A DNA stretch of 10,379 bases from an uncultured Chitinophagaceae bacterium (GCA_903841915.1 CAIMKO010000021.1:1-10379); one strand, 5' to 3'. Counted from the stretch's first letter, positions 1 through 6,745 are shown. Numbers and translations: made by a program. Notes: generated by a model from the sequence alone, not told the origin.

Positions 1-60
1 CTAAATTCTGTTACCGAATTATCTGACCTTTACAAGCATGACATTGCATTCCTTCATTAA
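1..60 (+). CDS. Possible 3' end of a gene entering from the left edge
   Basis: Frame 1 is open from the first base to a TAA at 58-60 and reads LNSVTELSDLYKHDIAFLH; the other two + frames are closed by early stops. The short peptide has ordinary composition and would place the heptad array (78-287) between two convergent genes, a usual place for such repeats. Only 19 codons are visible, so this may be chance and no function can be given. Confidence 0.25.
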   Translation, partial: LNSVTELSDLYKHDIAFLH

Positions 61-77
61 ATAAACGCGATGCATCC

Positions 78-287
78 CTTGGCCCTTGCTACTTGTTTCT
101 TGAATCTTGTCTCTTGAATTTTGTTCCTTGCTTCTTGTCTCTTGCTCCTTGTTTCTTGAATCTTTTTCCTTGCTTCTTGTCTCTTGTTCCTTGTCTCTTG
201 AATCTTGTCTCTCGATACTTGTTTCTTGTCTCTTGTTTCTTGTCTCTTGCTCCTTGTTTCTTGAATCTTGTTCCTTCCTTCTTATTT
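78..287. repeat. Degenerate heptad array, 30 units of CTTGNNN
   Basis: From 78 to 287 the sequence divides into exactly 30 consecutive 7-base units with no insertion or deletion. Twenty-five units begin with CTTG; the exceptions start at 120 (TTTG), 162 (CTTT), 211 (CTCG), 274 (CTTC) and 281 (CTTA). The last three bases vary but come from a small set: TCT 7 times, TTT 6, AAT 5, TTC 4, CTT 3, CTC 2, and GCC, CTA and ATA once each. CTT always follows TTC, and CTC always lies between TCT and TTT. A six-unit block at 134-175 recurs at 239-280 with two mismatches, which suggests segmental duplication. On the - strand the units read NNNCAAG, so the peptidase transcript would carry a purine-rich, weakly structured tail. 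The last unit contains the peptidase stop codon (282-284). Function unknown. Confidence 0.9.
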
Positions 288-1073
288 CCTTTTCTTACTC
301 ACCGCCTTATCTTCCACCAAACGTATTGTCCAAAAATCATCCGATAAATTTCCGCTTAACAGATAGTCATAGGGCATTGTAAAATATCCTTTTAATCCCC
401 ATTTCGTTCCCCAACTGTTTCGAACAATAAATCTTTTGGCAGCATCATCATAACCCACAGCCATTACCGCATGTCCGCCAACAACCGATTCTGTTTTCTT
501 AGGCATATTGAGCTTACCCGATTTGGCAACGGAACTTCCTTCAAAAGAATCATAGACCGTAAAACCAAATAAAAAAGGATACCCATCAGCCAAACATCCC
601 TTGAATTGACTAAGTGCTCTGGTTACCCGCTGATAGTTGAGTACCTGATAATCGCCGGCAATCGAATAACAGGCTTCATTGGGTTTCTTGGCAAATGCAT
701 TCGTATCATAAGGCCATGCTGTCTCCGGACAAACACCCTGGTGATGAACCGATTTAATGCCGTCGCGAATCTGTGCACCGTTATCATTGCTCACGCAATG
801 TTCAATCACACGCTCATTATAATAAATAAATAGTCTGGATGGGAAAAATGCATTCTTGGCATCCTGTTTCAGCATTTCGAATTGAAATGCAGCCCCAATA
901 GCATTAGCCGTACAACTTCCCAATTGTCCCTGATCATATACTGCCGGGCATTTCTTTCTCAGATCAACTTTTGCAGGTAAAGTTCTTACAACAGGGCGAG
1001 GTGCAGCATAACTCAGATCTCGCTGATCGGGCAAATCGGGTTGCCAGCCATAGCTTGTTATTTTATGGGACAT
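282..1073 (-). CDS. Papain-family (C1) cysteine peptidase
   Basis: This 263-residue protein is a cysteine endopeptidase of the papain fold. The catalytic set is complete: oxyanion-hole Gln48 and nucleophile Cys54 in DQGQLGSCTANA with the papain spacing of six, His201 in VGGHAVMAVGYDD, and Asn219 in RNSWGTKWG. The N-terminus (GWQPDLPDQRDLSY) matches the lead-in seen in many bacterial and archaeal C1 peptidases, which lack the long propeptide of papain. No signal peptide or membrane helix is visible, so it may act in the cytoplasm or leave by another route. The substrate is unknown. It is the last leftward gene, 87 bases after the response regulator, and has its own promoter candidate, so co-transcription is uncertain. 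The final residues (SKKRK) and the stop codon lie in sequence that grades into the heptad array, so the tail may have been reshaped by the repeat. Confidence 0.9.
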   Translation of the reverse strand: MSHKITSYGWQPDLPDQRDLSYAAPRPVVRTLPAKVDLRKKCPAVYDQGQLGSCTANAIGAAFQFEMLKQDAKNAFFPSRLFIYYNERVIEHCVSNDNGAQIRDGIKSVHHQGVCPETAWPYDTNAFAKKPNEACYSIAGDYQVLNYQRVTRALSQFKGCLADGYPFLFGFTVYDSFEGSSVAKSGKLNMPKKTESVVGGHAVMAVGYDDAAKRFIVRNSWGTKWGLKGYFTMPYDYLLSGNLSDDFWTIRLVEDKAVSKKRK

Positions 1074-1077
1074 ACAA

Positions 1078-1135
1078 TAGGTTTATGGATTAAAGTTGGT
1101 TGTATAAACCTACTTAAAAATCGGAATGTGTACAA
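1078..1135 (-). promoter_or_regulatory. Promoter candidate with inverted repeat upstream of the C1 peptidase
   Basis: On the - strand a TTG (1135-1133) is followed after 20 bases by TAGGTTTA (1112-1105), close to the Bacteroidota -33 and TAnnTTTG -7 pattern. That -7 candidate lies in one arm of a perfect 9-base inverted repeat, TAGGTTTAT (1078-1086) and ATAAACCTA (1104-1112), separated by 17 bases. The near arm lies 4 bases from the start codon. The repeat could be an operator or a 5' leader hairpin. The -7 match lacks the final G, so this is a moderate call. Confidence 0.4.
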
Positions 1136-1160
1136 GGAGAAAAACACCCAATTTTGATTC

Positions 1161-1796
1161 TTAGAGTTGAACAAGATCGTTCTTTAAAGCATAGAGAACC
1201 AAGCCAACGCGGGTGTTCACATTTAATTTCTGGAAGAGTGCATCACGGTAACCATCTACGGTTCTGGGACTGATGAACATTTCATCTGCGATCTCTTTAT
1301 AACTCTTTTCACTGCAGATCTGGCGAAGAAATTCCAGTTCCTTTTCATTGAACATTTGTTTGGTAACAGCACTGTCCTTCTCTGTTTCCGTTTTCATTTT
1401 AGCGGTTACCAACTCATTAAAATGATAGCCTTTGTGATATACGTCCGATAAAGCTGTTCTTAATTCTTCGGGCTCACAATCTTTTAAGATATAACCCTTG
1501 GCACCATTCTTCAGCATGCGTATAATGACCAATTCATTTTTGATCATGCTTAATGCGATCACTTTGATCTTGTACTTGTTTTGTTTCAGCCATTTGGTGG
1601 TCTCCACGCCGTCCATAACGGGCATTGTGATATCCATTAATACAATATCGGGTAAATGATGATCGTCTAAATGATCAATGAATTCTTTTCCGTTGCTTGC
1701 TTCTGAAATGATCTCAAAACCATCCAGCATGCCGATCAATATGGCAAGGCTTTTACGAAAAATAACATGGTCATCAACGAGGGCTATTTTAATCAT
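1161..1796 (-). CDS. NarL/LuxR-type two-component response regulator
   Basis: This 211-residue DNA-binding response regulator is the output partner of the adjacent kinase. The receiver domain (about 1-120) has the acidic pair Asp8/Asp9, the phospho-acceptor Asp55 in VLMDITMP, Ser83 in IALSM and Lys105 in YILKD. A LuxR-type helix-turn-helix follows at about 145-208, with FNEKELEFLRQICSEKSYKEIA and ISPRTVDGYRDALFQKL arranged as in the family. Length and layout are standard. Its ATG overlaps the kinase stop as ATGA (1796-1793), which points to translational coupling. Targets are unknown; the membrane-protein genes upstream and the peptidase downstream are candidates by position only. Confidence 0.95.
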   Translation of the reverse strand: MIKIALVDDHVIFRKSLAILIGMLDGFEIISEASNGKEFIDHLDDHHLPDIVLMDITMPVMDGVETTKWLKQNKYKIKVIALSMIKNELVIIRMLKNGAKGYILKDCEPEELRTALSDVYHKGYHFNELVTAKMKTETEKDSAVTKQMFNEKELEFLRQICSEKSYKEIADEMFISPRTVDGYRDALFQKLNVNTRVGLVLYALKNDLVQL

Positions 1797-2572
1797 AGCG
1801 AGTGAAATATAAGTTCAACAGAAGTACCTTCCTTTATTTTACTGTCAATAGTAAGCGTGGCGCCGATCATGGCTGCCCTTTTATTCAAATTGTTCAGACC
1901 CATTCCCGCTCTAAATCCGGAATCGGTTTTATCAAACCCTTTACCATCATCTGCTATTTGAATATGAATGTTTTCTTTCTCCCGAAAGATACTGATGTTT
2001 ATATTTTTTGCAGCAGAATGTTTCAAGATATTGTTCAGGATCTCTTGTATCATCCGGTAAAGGAAAATGGATTTATTCTTTTCCAATTCTATCTCCGTGA
2101 CTGCAGTAGTGAAACTAACCTTAAATAATTCCGTTTTCTCCAGTTGTACAACTTCTCTTTTGATGGCATGGATCAAGCCTGCTTCGAGTAAGCCTTCTCC
2201 ATGATAGCCCGTTGTTAATGAACGAAGATCCACTATGGCCTTACCCACCAGTTCTTTGATGTCTATTAGTTTAACGTTGGATGGATCTTTCAGGGAAAGA
2301 ATGCTGATATTCATTTTGGCAAGGCTTAAGACCTGACCTACATTATCATGGATCTCCTGACTGATATTCTTTAAAGTATGTTCCTGCATTTCAATTTGCG
2401 ATTGCAGCAACTGCTCCTGAAAAGCTGCTTCCTGTTCCTGTTTTTCGAGTAAGATCTTTCTTTTACGACGCACAAAATTGATAACGACCATGATCATTAA
2501 GCTGCAAAACAAAAAGATAAAGACAAGTCCTACAAGTATGGCAACAATAATATCTTTTTTTGAAGCTTCCAT
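1793..2572 (-). CDS. Sensor histidine kinase, HisKA_3 type, with minimal sensor region
   Basis: This 259-residue kinase should autophosphorylate His75 in SQEIHDNVGQ and pass the phosphate to Asp55 of the regulator downstream. One membrane helix spans about residues 8-34, followed by a basic stop (RRKRK) and a Glu/Gln-rich coiled-coil linker (41-70). The HisKA_3 dimerisation helices cover about 68-125. The ATPase domain (about 165-259) shows an N box (QEILNNILKH, 176-185), a G1 box (DDGKGF, 208-213) and a G2 box (GMGLNN, 223-228). Only about six residues precede the membrane helix, so there is no extracytoplasmic sensor and no PAS, GAF, TPR or HAMP domain. Most relatives carry a sensor; here the input may come from a partner, and the seven-helix proteins encoded just upstream are the obvious candidates (inference). 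Confidence 0.95.
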   Translation of the reverse strand: MEASKKDIIVAILVGLVFIFLFCSLMIMVVINFVRRKRKILLEKQEQEAAFQEQLLQSQIEMQEHTLKNISQEIHDNVGQVLSLAKMNISILSLKDPSNVKLIDIKELVGKAIVDLRSLTTGYHGEGLLEAGLIHAIKREVVQLEKTELFKVSFTTAVTEIELEKNKSIFLYRMIQEILNNILKHSAAKNINISIFREKENIHIQIADDGKGFDKTDSGFRAGMGLNNLNKRAAMIGATLTIDSKIKEGTSVELIFHSL

Positions 2573-2661
2573 AAGATGCTAATAAATACAGGTATGAAAA
2601 TACAGCTAAAAACCAGAGAGAAGATATGCTTTATGATATAAATTCATAGGATGGCTTTTCA

Positions 2662-3324
2662 TTAAAATATATTTGACAATCGACTGTTTTTTTCCAGCTT
2701 TGGTTTGTATAATAGTACAGCAATTACAAGAAAGGAATATAAAACCACACTTAAGGTTCTTGGAATAAACCAAAGCAGGTAGGTATCAAATATTTTCAGA
2801 TCATACTTGAGTGCGATGGGCGAAATAGCAAATGTGAAGCACATGCCTGAGAAAAACAATAATACGCCTGCTGACATCCAAAAACCTGGTTGCTTGATCA
2901 GTAATACCTGCATATCGTCACTCAGAAAAATATCATACAAATAAATACATACAATTAGCGAAAGCTCTATTCCCATTGCAATGAGAAGGTAATGAACATC
3001 GGGCTGATGTTCATTAATAAATACAAATAAATAAATACTGACAGCTAATAGAATAGAAGAAAGAACAATGATCAATTGCTGTACTTTTTTTCTCTTCTGC
3101 AGTAATTGATAAAAACAATGATTATAGAAAATAATACTCAGTATGGTAATAATAAGATAGATATAACTATTAAGTAATTCATGATAGTAATGAGCCATCA
3201 GTTCTCCAATTGATACCAACAATAAATAAAAAGGGGCCCATTTTAAAAATGAATCCTTTATTTTTTGATAATAAAAAGCAGAAATAATAAAAGCAATTAT
3301 TTCTGCTATGTTTGCGATTTGCAT
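2662..3324 (-). CDS. Seven-helix membrane protein of unknown function, paralogue of 3953-4609
   Basis: I do not recognise a named family for this 220-residue protein. About seven hydrophobic segments are visible: residues 3-19, 27-46, 53-75, 82-103, 111-133, 147-168 and 180-206, with short loops and a basic C-terminal tail. It aligns along its whole length with the product of 3953-4609: IAEIIAF versus IFEVIAF, FYNHCFYQLL versus FYSYLFYELL, IELSLIVCIYLYDIF versus IDLSIVSCYYLYCEF, LLIKQPGFW versus LLIKNTGFW, and LSVVLYSFLVIAVLLYKPK versus LSVFLYSCLSIAMIVWKPK. There is no soluble catalytic domain. It lies 89 bases upstream of the histidine kinase in the same direction. A receptor or membrane-anchor role for the kinase is a hypothesis from position and topology only. 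Confidence 0.85.
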   Translation of the reverse strand: MQIANIAEIIAFIISAFYYQKIKDSFLKWAPFYLLLVSIGELMAHYYHELLNSYIYLIITILSIIFYNHCFYQLLQKRKKVQQLIIVLSSILLAVSIYLFVFINEHQPDVHYLLIAMGIELSLIVCIYLYDIFLSDDMQVLLIKQPGFWMSAGVLLFFSGMCFTFAISPIALKYDLKIFDTYLLWFIPRTLSVVLYSFLVIAVLLYKPKLEKNSRLSNIF

Positions 3325-3364
3325 TTGATCTTTAAATATTGAATATTGAGATTTTTAAAAAAGA

Positions 3365-3802
3365 TTATTGAACCGGTGGCGGTGGATTCATATCACTATA
3401 GTTTAAACCATCTAATGACCAATCTGTAGGATCGCCGGCAGTTAGTTTTTTAGACCTGCCTTTTGCGGGTTTATTGAATTGGTGCTGATGTCTGCCATCT
3501 GCATCTGAAATCGAGGGTGTAAATACAATTGAAAAAGTCTCTTTGTCAGGCAGAAATGCCGGCAATAATGCGATCTTTCTTTCACCGTATGGAATATTCA
3601 ATCTTGCAAATTCAGCTTCTACTTCATTCAAATAAGCTTTTACCTTATGCAGGTCGAATGACCATGATTTAGGGAAATGTGATCTCTTGACCTGATCCTT
3701 ATTGACCAGATCCCAATATTTTTTTATGCCTGTGTCTGCAGATTTGAAATCGATCTTCTCTCCGCCTTTTTTGTTAATGGAAATGATCTTAGCTTTTGCC
3801 AT
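3365..3802 (-). CDS. Small soluble protein of unknown function between the two membrane-protein paralogues
   Basis: This 145-residue protein has no signal peptide, membrane helix or motif that I can assign. It has a basic N-terminus (MAKAKIISINKKGG), a middle part with mixed charge and predicted-looking helix (about 50-68, FDLHKVKAYLNEVEAEFARL), a probable strand region (76-95), a His/Gln patch (RHQHQ, 104-108), a basic stretch (KPAKGRSKK) and a C-terminus ending DMNPPPPVQ. Codon use resembles the neighbours, there is a clear ATG, and it occupies its own slot between two same-strand genes (150 and 40 base gaps), so it is likely real. Position between two paralogues suggests the original unit was a membrane protein plus this soluble protein, but I see only one copy here. 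Confidence 0.75.
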   Translation of the reverse strand: MAKAKIISINKKGGEKIDFKSADTGIKKYWDLVNKDQVKRSHFPKSWSFDLHKVKAYLNEVEAEFARLNIPYGERKIALLPAFLPDKETFSIVFTPSISDADGRHQHQFNKPAKGRSKKLTAGDPTDWSLDGLNYSDMNPPPPVQ

Positions 3803-3952
3803 AAAATGGTTGTTTTAATTGTAAGCCATAAAAATAGAAAAACAGCAGCAAATTACAGCACCGTTTTTTAACCCATTTTTCTGCATTACTTTCCATCAAA
3901 CAGCATTATAAAACAAAAAACTGCAATAAAAAATAAGGACACTGCTCTTGAG

Positions 3953-4609
3953 TTATGTTTTCTTTGTTTTGGGTTTCCAAACGATCATTGCAATGGATAA
4001 ACAACTGTATAAAAACACACTTAAAATATTCGCGAAGAAATTATGGATAGGTAAACCAAACAGGAAGACCTTATTCTTTGAAGTATATGGATGCATTGTT
4101 ATAACAATACTATACGCTGAATTGAAAAGAAGAAGTCCGGTGGCGATCCAGAAACCGGTATTTTTTATTAATAATTCTCCCGGTTTTTCTTCCATGAACT
4201 CGCAATACAAATAATAACAGGAGACAATTGATAAATCTATACAGAGAATGATCTTCAATCGATACAGTAATTCAACGCTGTCTGCTACAAAAAAAGTCAC
4301 AATTAAAATGGATACTGCTATCAAAAAGGCTGATACGGCAATTATCTTTCTTGCGATTTTCTTATCCGGCAAAAGCTCATAAAAGAGATAACTATAAAAG
4401 CAAACACTCACCGCCTGATATACAGCATAAACAACCGTGTTCGGTTTTTTCAGAACGTAAAACATATAGGAACCTAAAGATTCCGTAAAAATGATATACA
4501 ATAAAAAAAGACTCATCCACATCATGAATGAGCCTTTATTTTTTTTATAACAAAATAGTGAAACTAAAAAGGCAATTACTTCAAATATTTCGCCCAGATT
4601 TTTTAGCAT
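3953..4609 (-). CDS. Seven-helix membrane protein of unknown function, paralogue of 2662-3324
   Basis: The reading frame is open back to an ATG at 4672 inside trxB, but the start is placed at the ATG 4609-4607. This start gives MLKNLGEIFEVIAF, which aligns with the paralogue's MQIANIAEIIAF, yields 218 residues against 220, and removes a Cys-rich 21-residue leader that is only trxB read in another frame. Seven hydrophobic segments lie at about residues 7-22, 29-50, 57-79, 87-108, 114-136, 152-172 and 184-211. Shared positions with the paralogue include GFW near 152-154, the LLIK preceding it, and a WKPK/YKPK end. It starts 8 bases after the trxB stop codon, so it is probably co-transcribed with trxB. 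Function unknown. Confidence 0.85.
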   Translation of the reverse strand: MLKNLGEIFEVIAFLVSLFCYKKNKGSFMMWMSLFLLYIIFTESLGSYMFYVLKKPNTVVYAVYQAVSVCFYSYLFYELLPDKKIARKIIAVSAFLIAVSILIVTFFVADSVELLYRLKIILCIDLSIVSCYYLYCEFMEEKPGELLIKNTGFWIATGLLLFNSAYSIVITMHPYTSKNKVFLFGLPIHNFFANILSVFLYSCLSIAMIVWKPKTKKT

Positions 4610-4617
4610 AACTAGTT

Positions 4618-5565
4618 TTATACAAGTCCTTTGGCACTTAAATATCTTTCCGCATCCAGCGCAGCCATACATCCGCTTCCGGCAGCAGTAACAGCCTGAC
4701 GGTAATGCTTATCTTGGACATCACCTGCTGCAAACACACCTTCTATATTTGTTTTAGAGGTACCGGGAATGGTCTTGATATATCCTGTTTCATCCATATC
4801 GATCCATTCTTTAAAAATATCGCTGTTGGGCTGGTGACCGATGGCTACAAAGAATCCGCTGATGGGAACTTGTTGTATTTCGTTGGTCTTTGTATTCTTG
4901 ATCTTTACTGCTTCCACTTTATTCTCGCCCACAATTTCATCAGTTACGCTATCCCAGTAAATTTTGATATTGGGTGTATTGATCACTCTGTCCTGCATTA
5001 CTTTACTGGCACGCATCTGATCTCGACGTACGATCATGTGTACCTGCGTACAAAGTTTAGCGAGATACATGGCTTCTTCTGCTGCCGTATCTCCTGCCCC
5101 AATTATGGCCACTTCTTTTCCGCGAAAGAAGAATCCGTCACAAACTGCACAAGCACTTACACCAAAACCATTTAAACGTTGTTCGCTTTCAATGCCCAGC
5201 CATTTGGCTGAAGCACCGGTTGAAATGATCACGGCATCGGCTTCGATCCATTTCTCTTCATCGATCTCCACTTTATAAGGTTGTTTCGAAAAATCAACTT
5301 TAGTAGCCAAACCATAACGGATATCCGCGCCCATTCTGGCTGCTTGTTTTTCAAAATGCACCATCATTTCAGGCCCCTGGATCCCATCGGGATAACCCGG
5401 ATAATTCTCCACTTCTGTTGTGATGGTCAATTGTCCGCCCGGCTGAATACCCTGATACAAAACCGGTTTCATATTGGCTCTGGCTGCATAAATAGCAGCC
5501 GTATAACCTGCAGGCCCTGATCCGATAATTAATACATGTACTTTTTCTGTTACTTCGTTCGACAT
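4618..5565 (-). CDS. trxB: Thioredoxin-disulfide reductase
   Basis: This 315-residue flavoenzyme transfers electrons from NADPH through FAD and a redox disulfide to thioredoxin in the cytoplasm (EC 1.8.1.9). The FAD-binding GSGPAGYTAAIYAARA (15-30) is at the N-terminus, the active-site pair is Cys139-Ala-Val-Cys142-Asp143, and the NADPH domain shows GAGDTAAEEA (156-165) and the phosphate-binding arginines in HMIVRRDQMRAS (176-187). The C-terminal FAD motif is GVFAAGDVQDKHYRQ (276-290). Length and domain order are those of low-molecular-weight bacterial TrxB. It is the first gene of the leftward run. A good Bacteroidota-type promoter lies just upstream, and the following membrane-protein gene starts 8 bases after its stop. 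Confidence 0.98.
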   Translation of the reverse strand: MSNEVTEKVHVLIIGSGPAGYTAAIYAARANMKPVLYQGIQPGGQLTITTEVENYPGYPDGIQGPEMMVHFEKQAARMGADIRYGLATKVDFSKQPYKVEIDEEKWIEADAVIISTGASAKWLGIESEQRLNGFGVSACAVCDGFFFRGKEVAIIGAGDTAAEEAMYLAKLCTQVHMIVRRDQMRASKVMQDRVINTPNIKIYWDSVTDEIVGENKVEAVKIKNTKTNEIQQVPISGFFVAIGHQPNSDIFKEWIDMDETGYIKTIPGTSKTNIEGVFAAGDVQDKHYRQAVTAAGSGCMAALDAERYLSAKGLV

Positions 5566-5589
5566 ATGTTTGATTTGACTTTATACACT

Positions 5590-5618
5590 CAAAAATAGGG
5601 ATACTATGATTTTGGCAA
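5590..5618 (-). promoter_or_regulatory. Promoter candidate for trxB
   Basis: On the - strand, TTG (5618-5616), an 18-base spacer and TATTTTTG (5597-5590) fit the Bacteroidota primary-sigma promoter, the -7 element matching TAnnTTTG exactly. Transcription would begin about 20 bases before the trxB ATG (5565). The match is by eye; no start-site data. Confidence 0.6.
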
Positions 5619-5658
5619 GTTGATATTATGCACATTGGCTGCCTTTTCTTATCCATTT

Positions 5659-5731
5659 CTTCGTAATTCCTTCGTGATCTCTTGCTATCTTCTAGCTGTT
5701 TTATTGCAGGTCTCTCGAAGAACACTCGAAG
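5659..5731. repeat. Small inverted set of 11-base-period repeats
   Basis: CTTCG occurs at 5659-5663 and 5670-5674, and its complement CGAAG at 5716-5720 and 5727-5731. Both pairs have an 11-base period, and the second pair sits in a longer direct repeat, CTCGAAGAA. The two halves could pair as two 5-base helices around a 6-base internal loop. It lies in the non-coding spacer between the trxB promoter and the sigma factor terminator. Arms are short, so chance is possible. Confidence 0.3.
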
Positions 5732-5791
5732 AAACCAGCAAAAAGACAGGAATGAAACAACAATCAGGTACGACAGAGATAAGACCGCAAT

Positions 5792-5821
5792 AAAAAACCC
5801 CTCGACTTGCATCAAAGGGTT
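5792..5821 (-). terminator. Rho-independent terminator of the sigma factor gene
   Basis: On the - strand AACCCTTTG and CGAGGGGTT form a 9-pair stem with two G-U pairs (the outer five pairs are perfect), an 8-base loop and a following T run (the A run at 5792-5797 on the + strand). It starts about 30 bases after the sigma factor stop codon, as expected for its terminator. Confidence 0.7.
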
Positions 5822-5851
5822 CTTTACAATATTTCTTTTTCTTGTAACCTA

Positions 5852-6709
5852 CTATCCCAAATATGCTTTTAAAGCGTTGCTGTATCTTGCTTTTTGCAAA
5901 CGCTTAATGGCTCTTTCTTTGATCTGACGGATACGTTCTTTGGTAAGATCGTATTTCATACCGATCTGTTCGATCGTTACACCGTTTTCTCCATCCAATC
6001 CAAAATAAGCATTTACGATCTCTGCTTCTCTCGGACTTAATGATTTTAATACCCTGCGGATCTCTTCTCTCAAAGAATCCTTCATCACATCTTCATCTGT
6101 ATCATCGCTTCCTTCCAACAGATCCCCCATGGCTACATCTTCTGCTTCGTGTACCGGAGCATCCAGTGAAGTGTGACGGGTATTGCTTTGGAAGATATTA
6201 TTGATCTCAGTTTCGCTCATTTCCAGGATCTCACTCAATTCTTCTGTTGATGGTTCACGTTCGTGTTCCTGTTCAAAAGCCATATAGGCTTTATTGGCCT
6301 TATTATACGTTCCGATCTTGTTCTGAGGAAGACGTACCAATCTGCCCTGTTCGGCCAAAGCCTGCAAAATAGACTGACGGATCCACCAAACGGCATAAGA
6401 AATGAACTTGAACCCTTTGGTTTCATCAAAACGCTGAGCAGCTTTGATCAATCCCAGGTTTCCTTCATTAATCAGATCACTCAAAGAAAGCCCCTGGTGC
6501 TGGTATTGCTTGGCAACAGACACCACAAAACGTAAGTTAGCCTGTACCAATTTATCCAAAGCACGTTGATTACCCATCTTGATCTTCTGAGCAAGGGTTG
6601 TTTCCTCTTCAGGGGTGATCATAGGGATTTTAGAAATTTCCTGCAGATATTTTTCAACTGCCTGAGAATCTCTGTTGGTAATCTGGGTTGCGATTTTGAG
6701 CTGCCTCAT
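5852..6709 (-). CDS. rpoD: RNA polymerase primary-type sigma-70 factor
   Basis: This 285-residue sigma factor has the compact build of the Bacteroidota housekeeping sigma, which lacks region 1.1 and the non-conserved insert of the E. coli protein. Region 1.2 is at about 15-44 (AVEKYLQEISKIPMITPEEE). Regions 2.1-2.4 follow at about 48-124, including SLSDLINEGNLGLIKAAQRFD and the promoter-melting and -10-recognition segment FKFISYAVWWIRQSI. Region 3 spans about 130-205, and region 4 ends with the -35-binding helix-turn-helix VTIEQIGMKYDLTKERIRQIKERA (244-267). It would direct transcription from TAnnTTTG-type promoters such as those marked in this window. It is a single gene with its own promoter and terminator. 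A group 2 paralogue cannot be excluded, but the length and full region set favour the primary factor. Confidence 0.93.
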   Translation of the reverse strand: MRQLKIATQITNRDSQAVEKYLQEISKIPMITPEEETTLAQKIKMGNQRALDKLVQANLRFVVSVAKQYQHQGLSLSDLINEGNLGLIKAAQRFDETKGFKFISYAVWWIRQSILQALAEQGRLVRLPQNKIGTYNKANKAYMAFEQEHEREPSTEELSEILEMSETEINNIFQSNTRHTSLDAPVHEAEDVAMGDLLEGSDDTDEDVMKDSLREEIRRVLKSLSPREAEIVNAYFGLDGENGVTIEQIGMKYDLTKERIRQIKERAIKRLQKARYSNALKAYLG

Positions 6710-6745
6710 AGTGTATTGTTACTGTTTATAAACGACTTAAAGACT

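Noticed and set aside
1..77. A - strand stretch reading MQCHACKGQIIR, which resembles a CxxC or heme-binding motif.
   Set aside because: The frame is closed by a TAG shortly upstream, has only a 12-residue ORF from ATG, and has CHACK where a heme site needs CxxCH.
78..287. A CRISPR array.
   Set aside because: Units are 7 bases with three variable bases, far too short for repeats and spacers, and no cas gene is present.
93..382. Two overlapping + strand reading frames encoding Leu/Phe/Cys-rich repeats such as CFLSLAPCFLNLFP, which look like membrane proteins.
   Set aside because: They are the heptad array translated. Because 7 is not a multiple of 3, every frame gives the same kind of 7-residue repeat, and stops are rare. 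Nothing indicates translation.
3803..3952. A promoter for the 145-residue protein within the 150-base gap.
   Set aside because: Only partial elements such as TAATTTG and TATTTTTA were found, without a TTG at a suitable distance, so no call was made.
4610..4672. An N-terminal extension of the seven-helix protein starting inside trxB, with CxxC-like cysteines (MYGCAGCGKIFKCQRTC), resembling a zinc motif.
   Set aside because: It is antiregister trxB coding sequence, and the paralogue begins at the equivalent of the ATG at 4609.
5369..5815. A 148-residue - strand frame with a hydrophobic N-terminus upstream of and overlapping trxB.
   Set aside because: Its C-terminal half is trxB read in another frame and its start lies in the spacer next to the sigma factor terminator; it conflicts with the trxB promoter and start.
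5682..5927. An 81-residue + strand frame across the sigma factor terminator and 3' end.
   Set aside because: It runs antisense into the sigma factor gene and through its terminator, with no promoter or motif.
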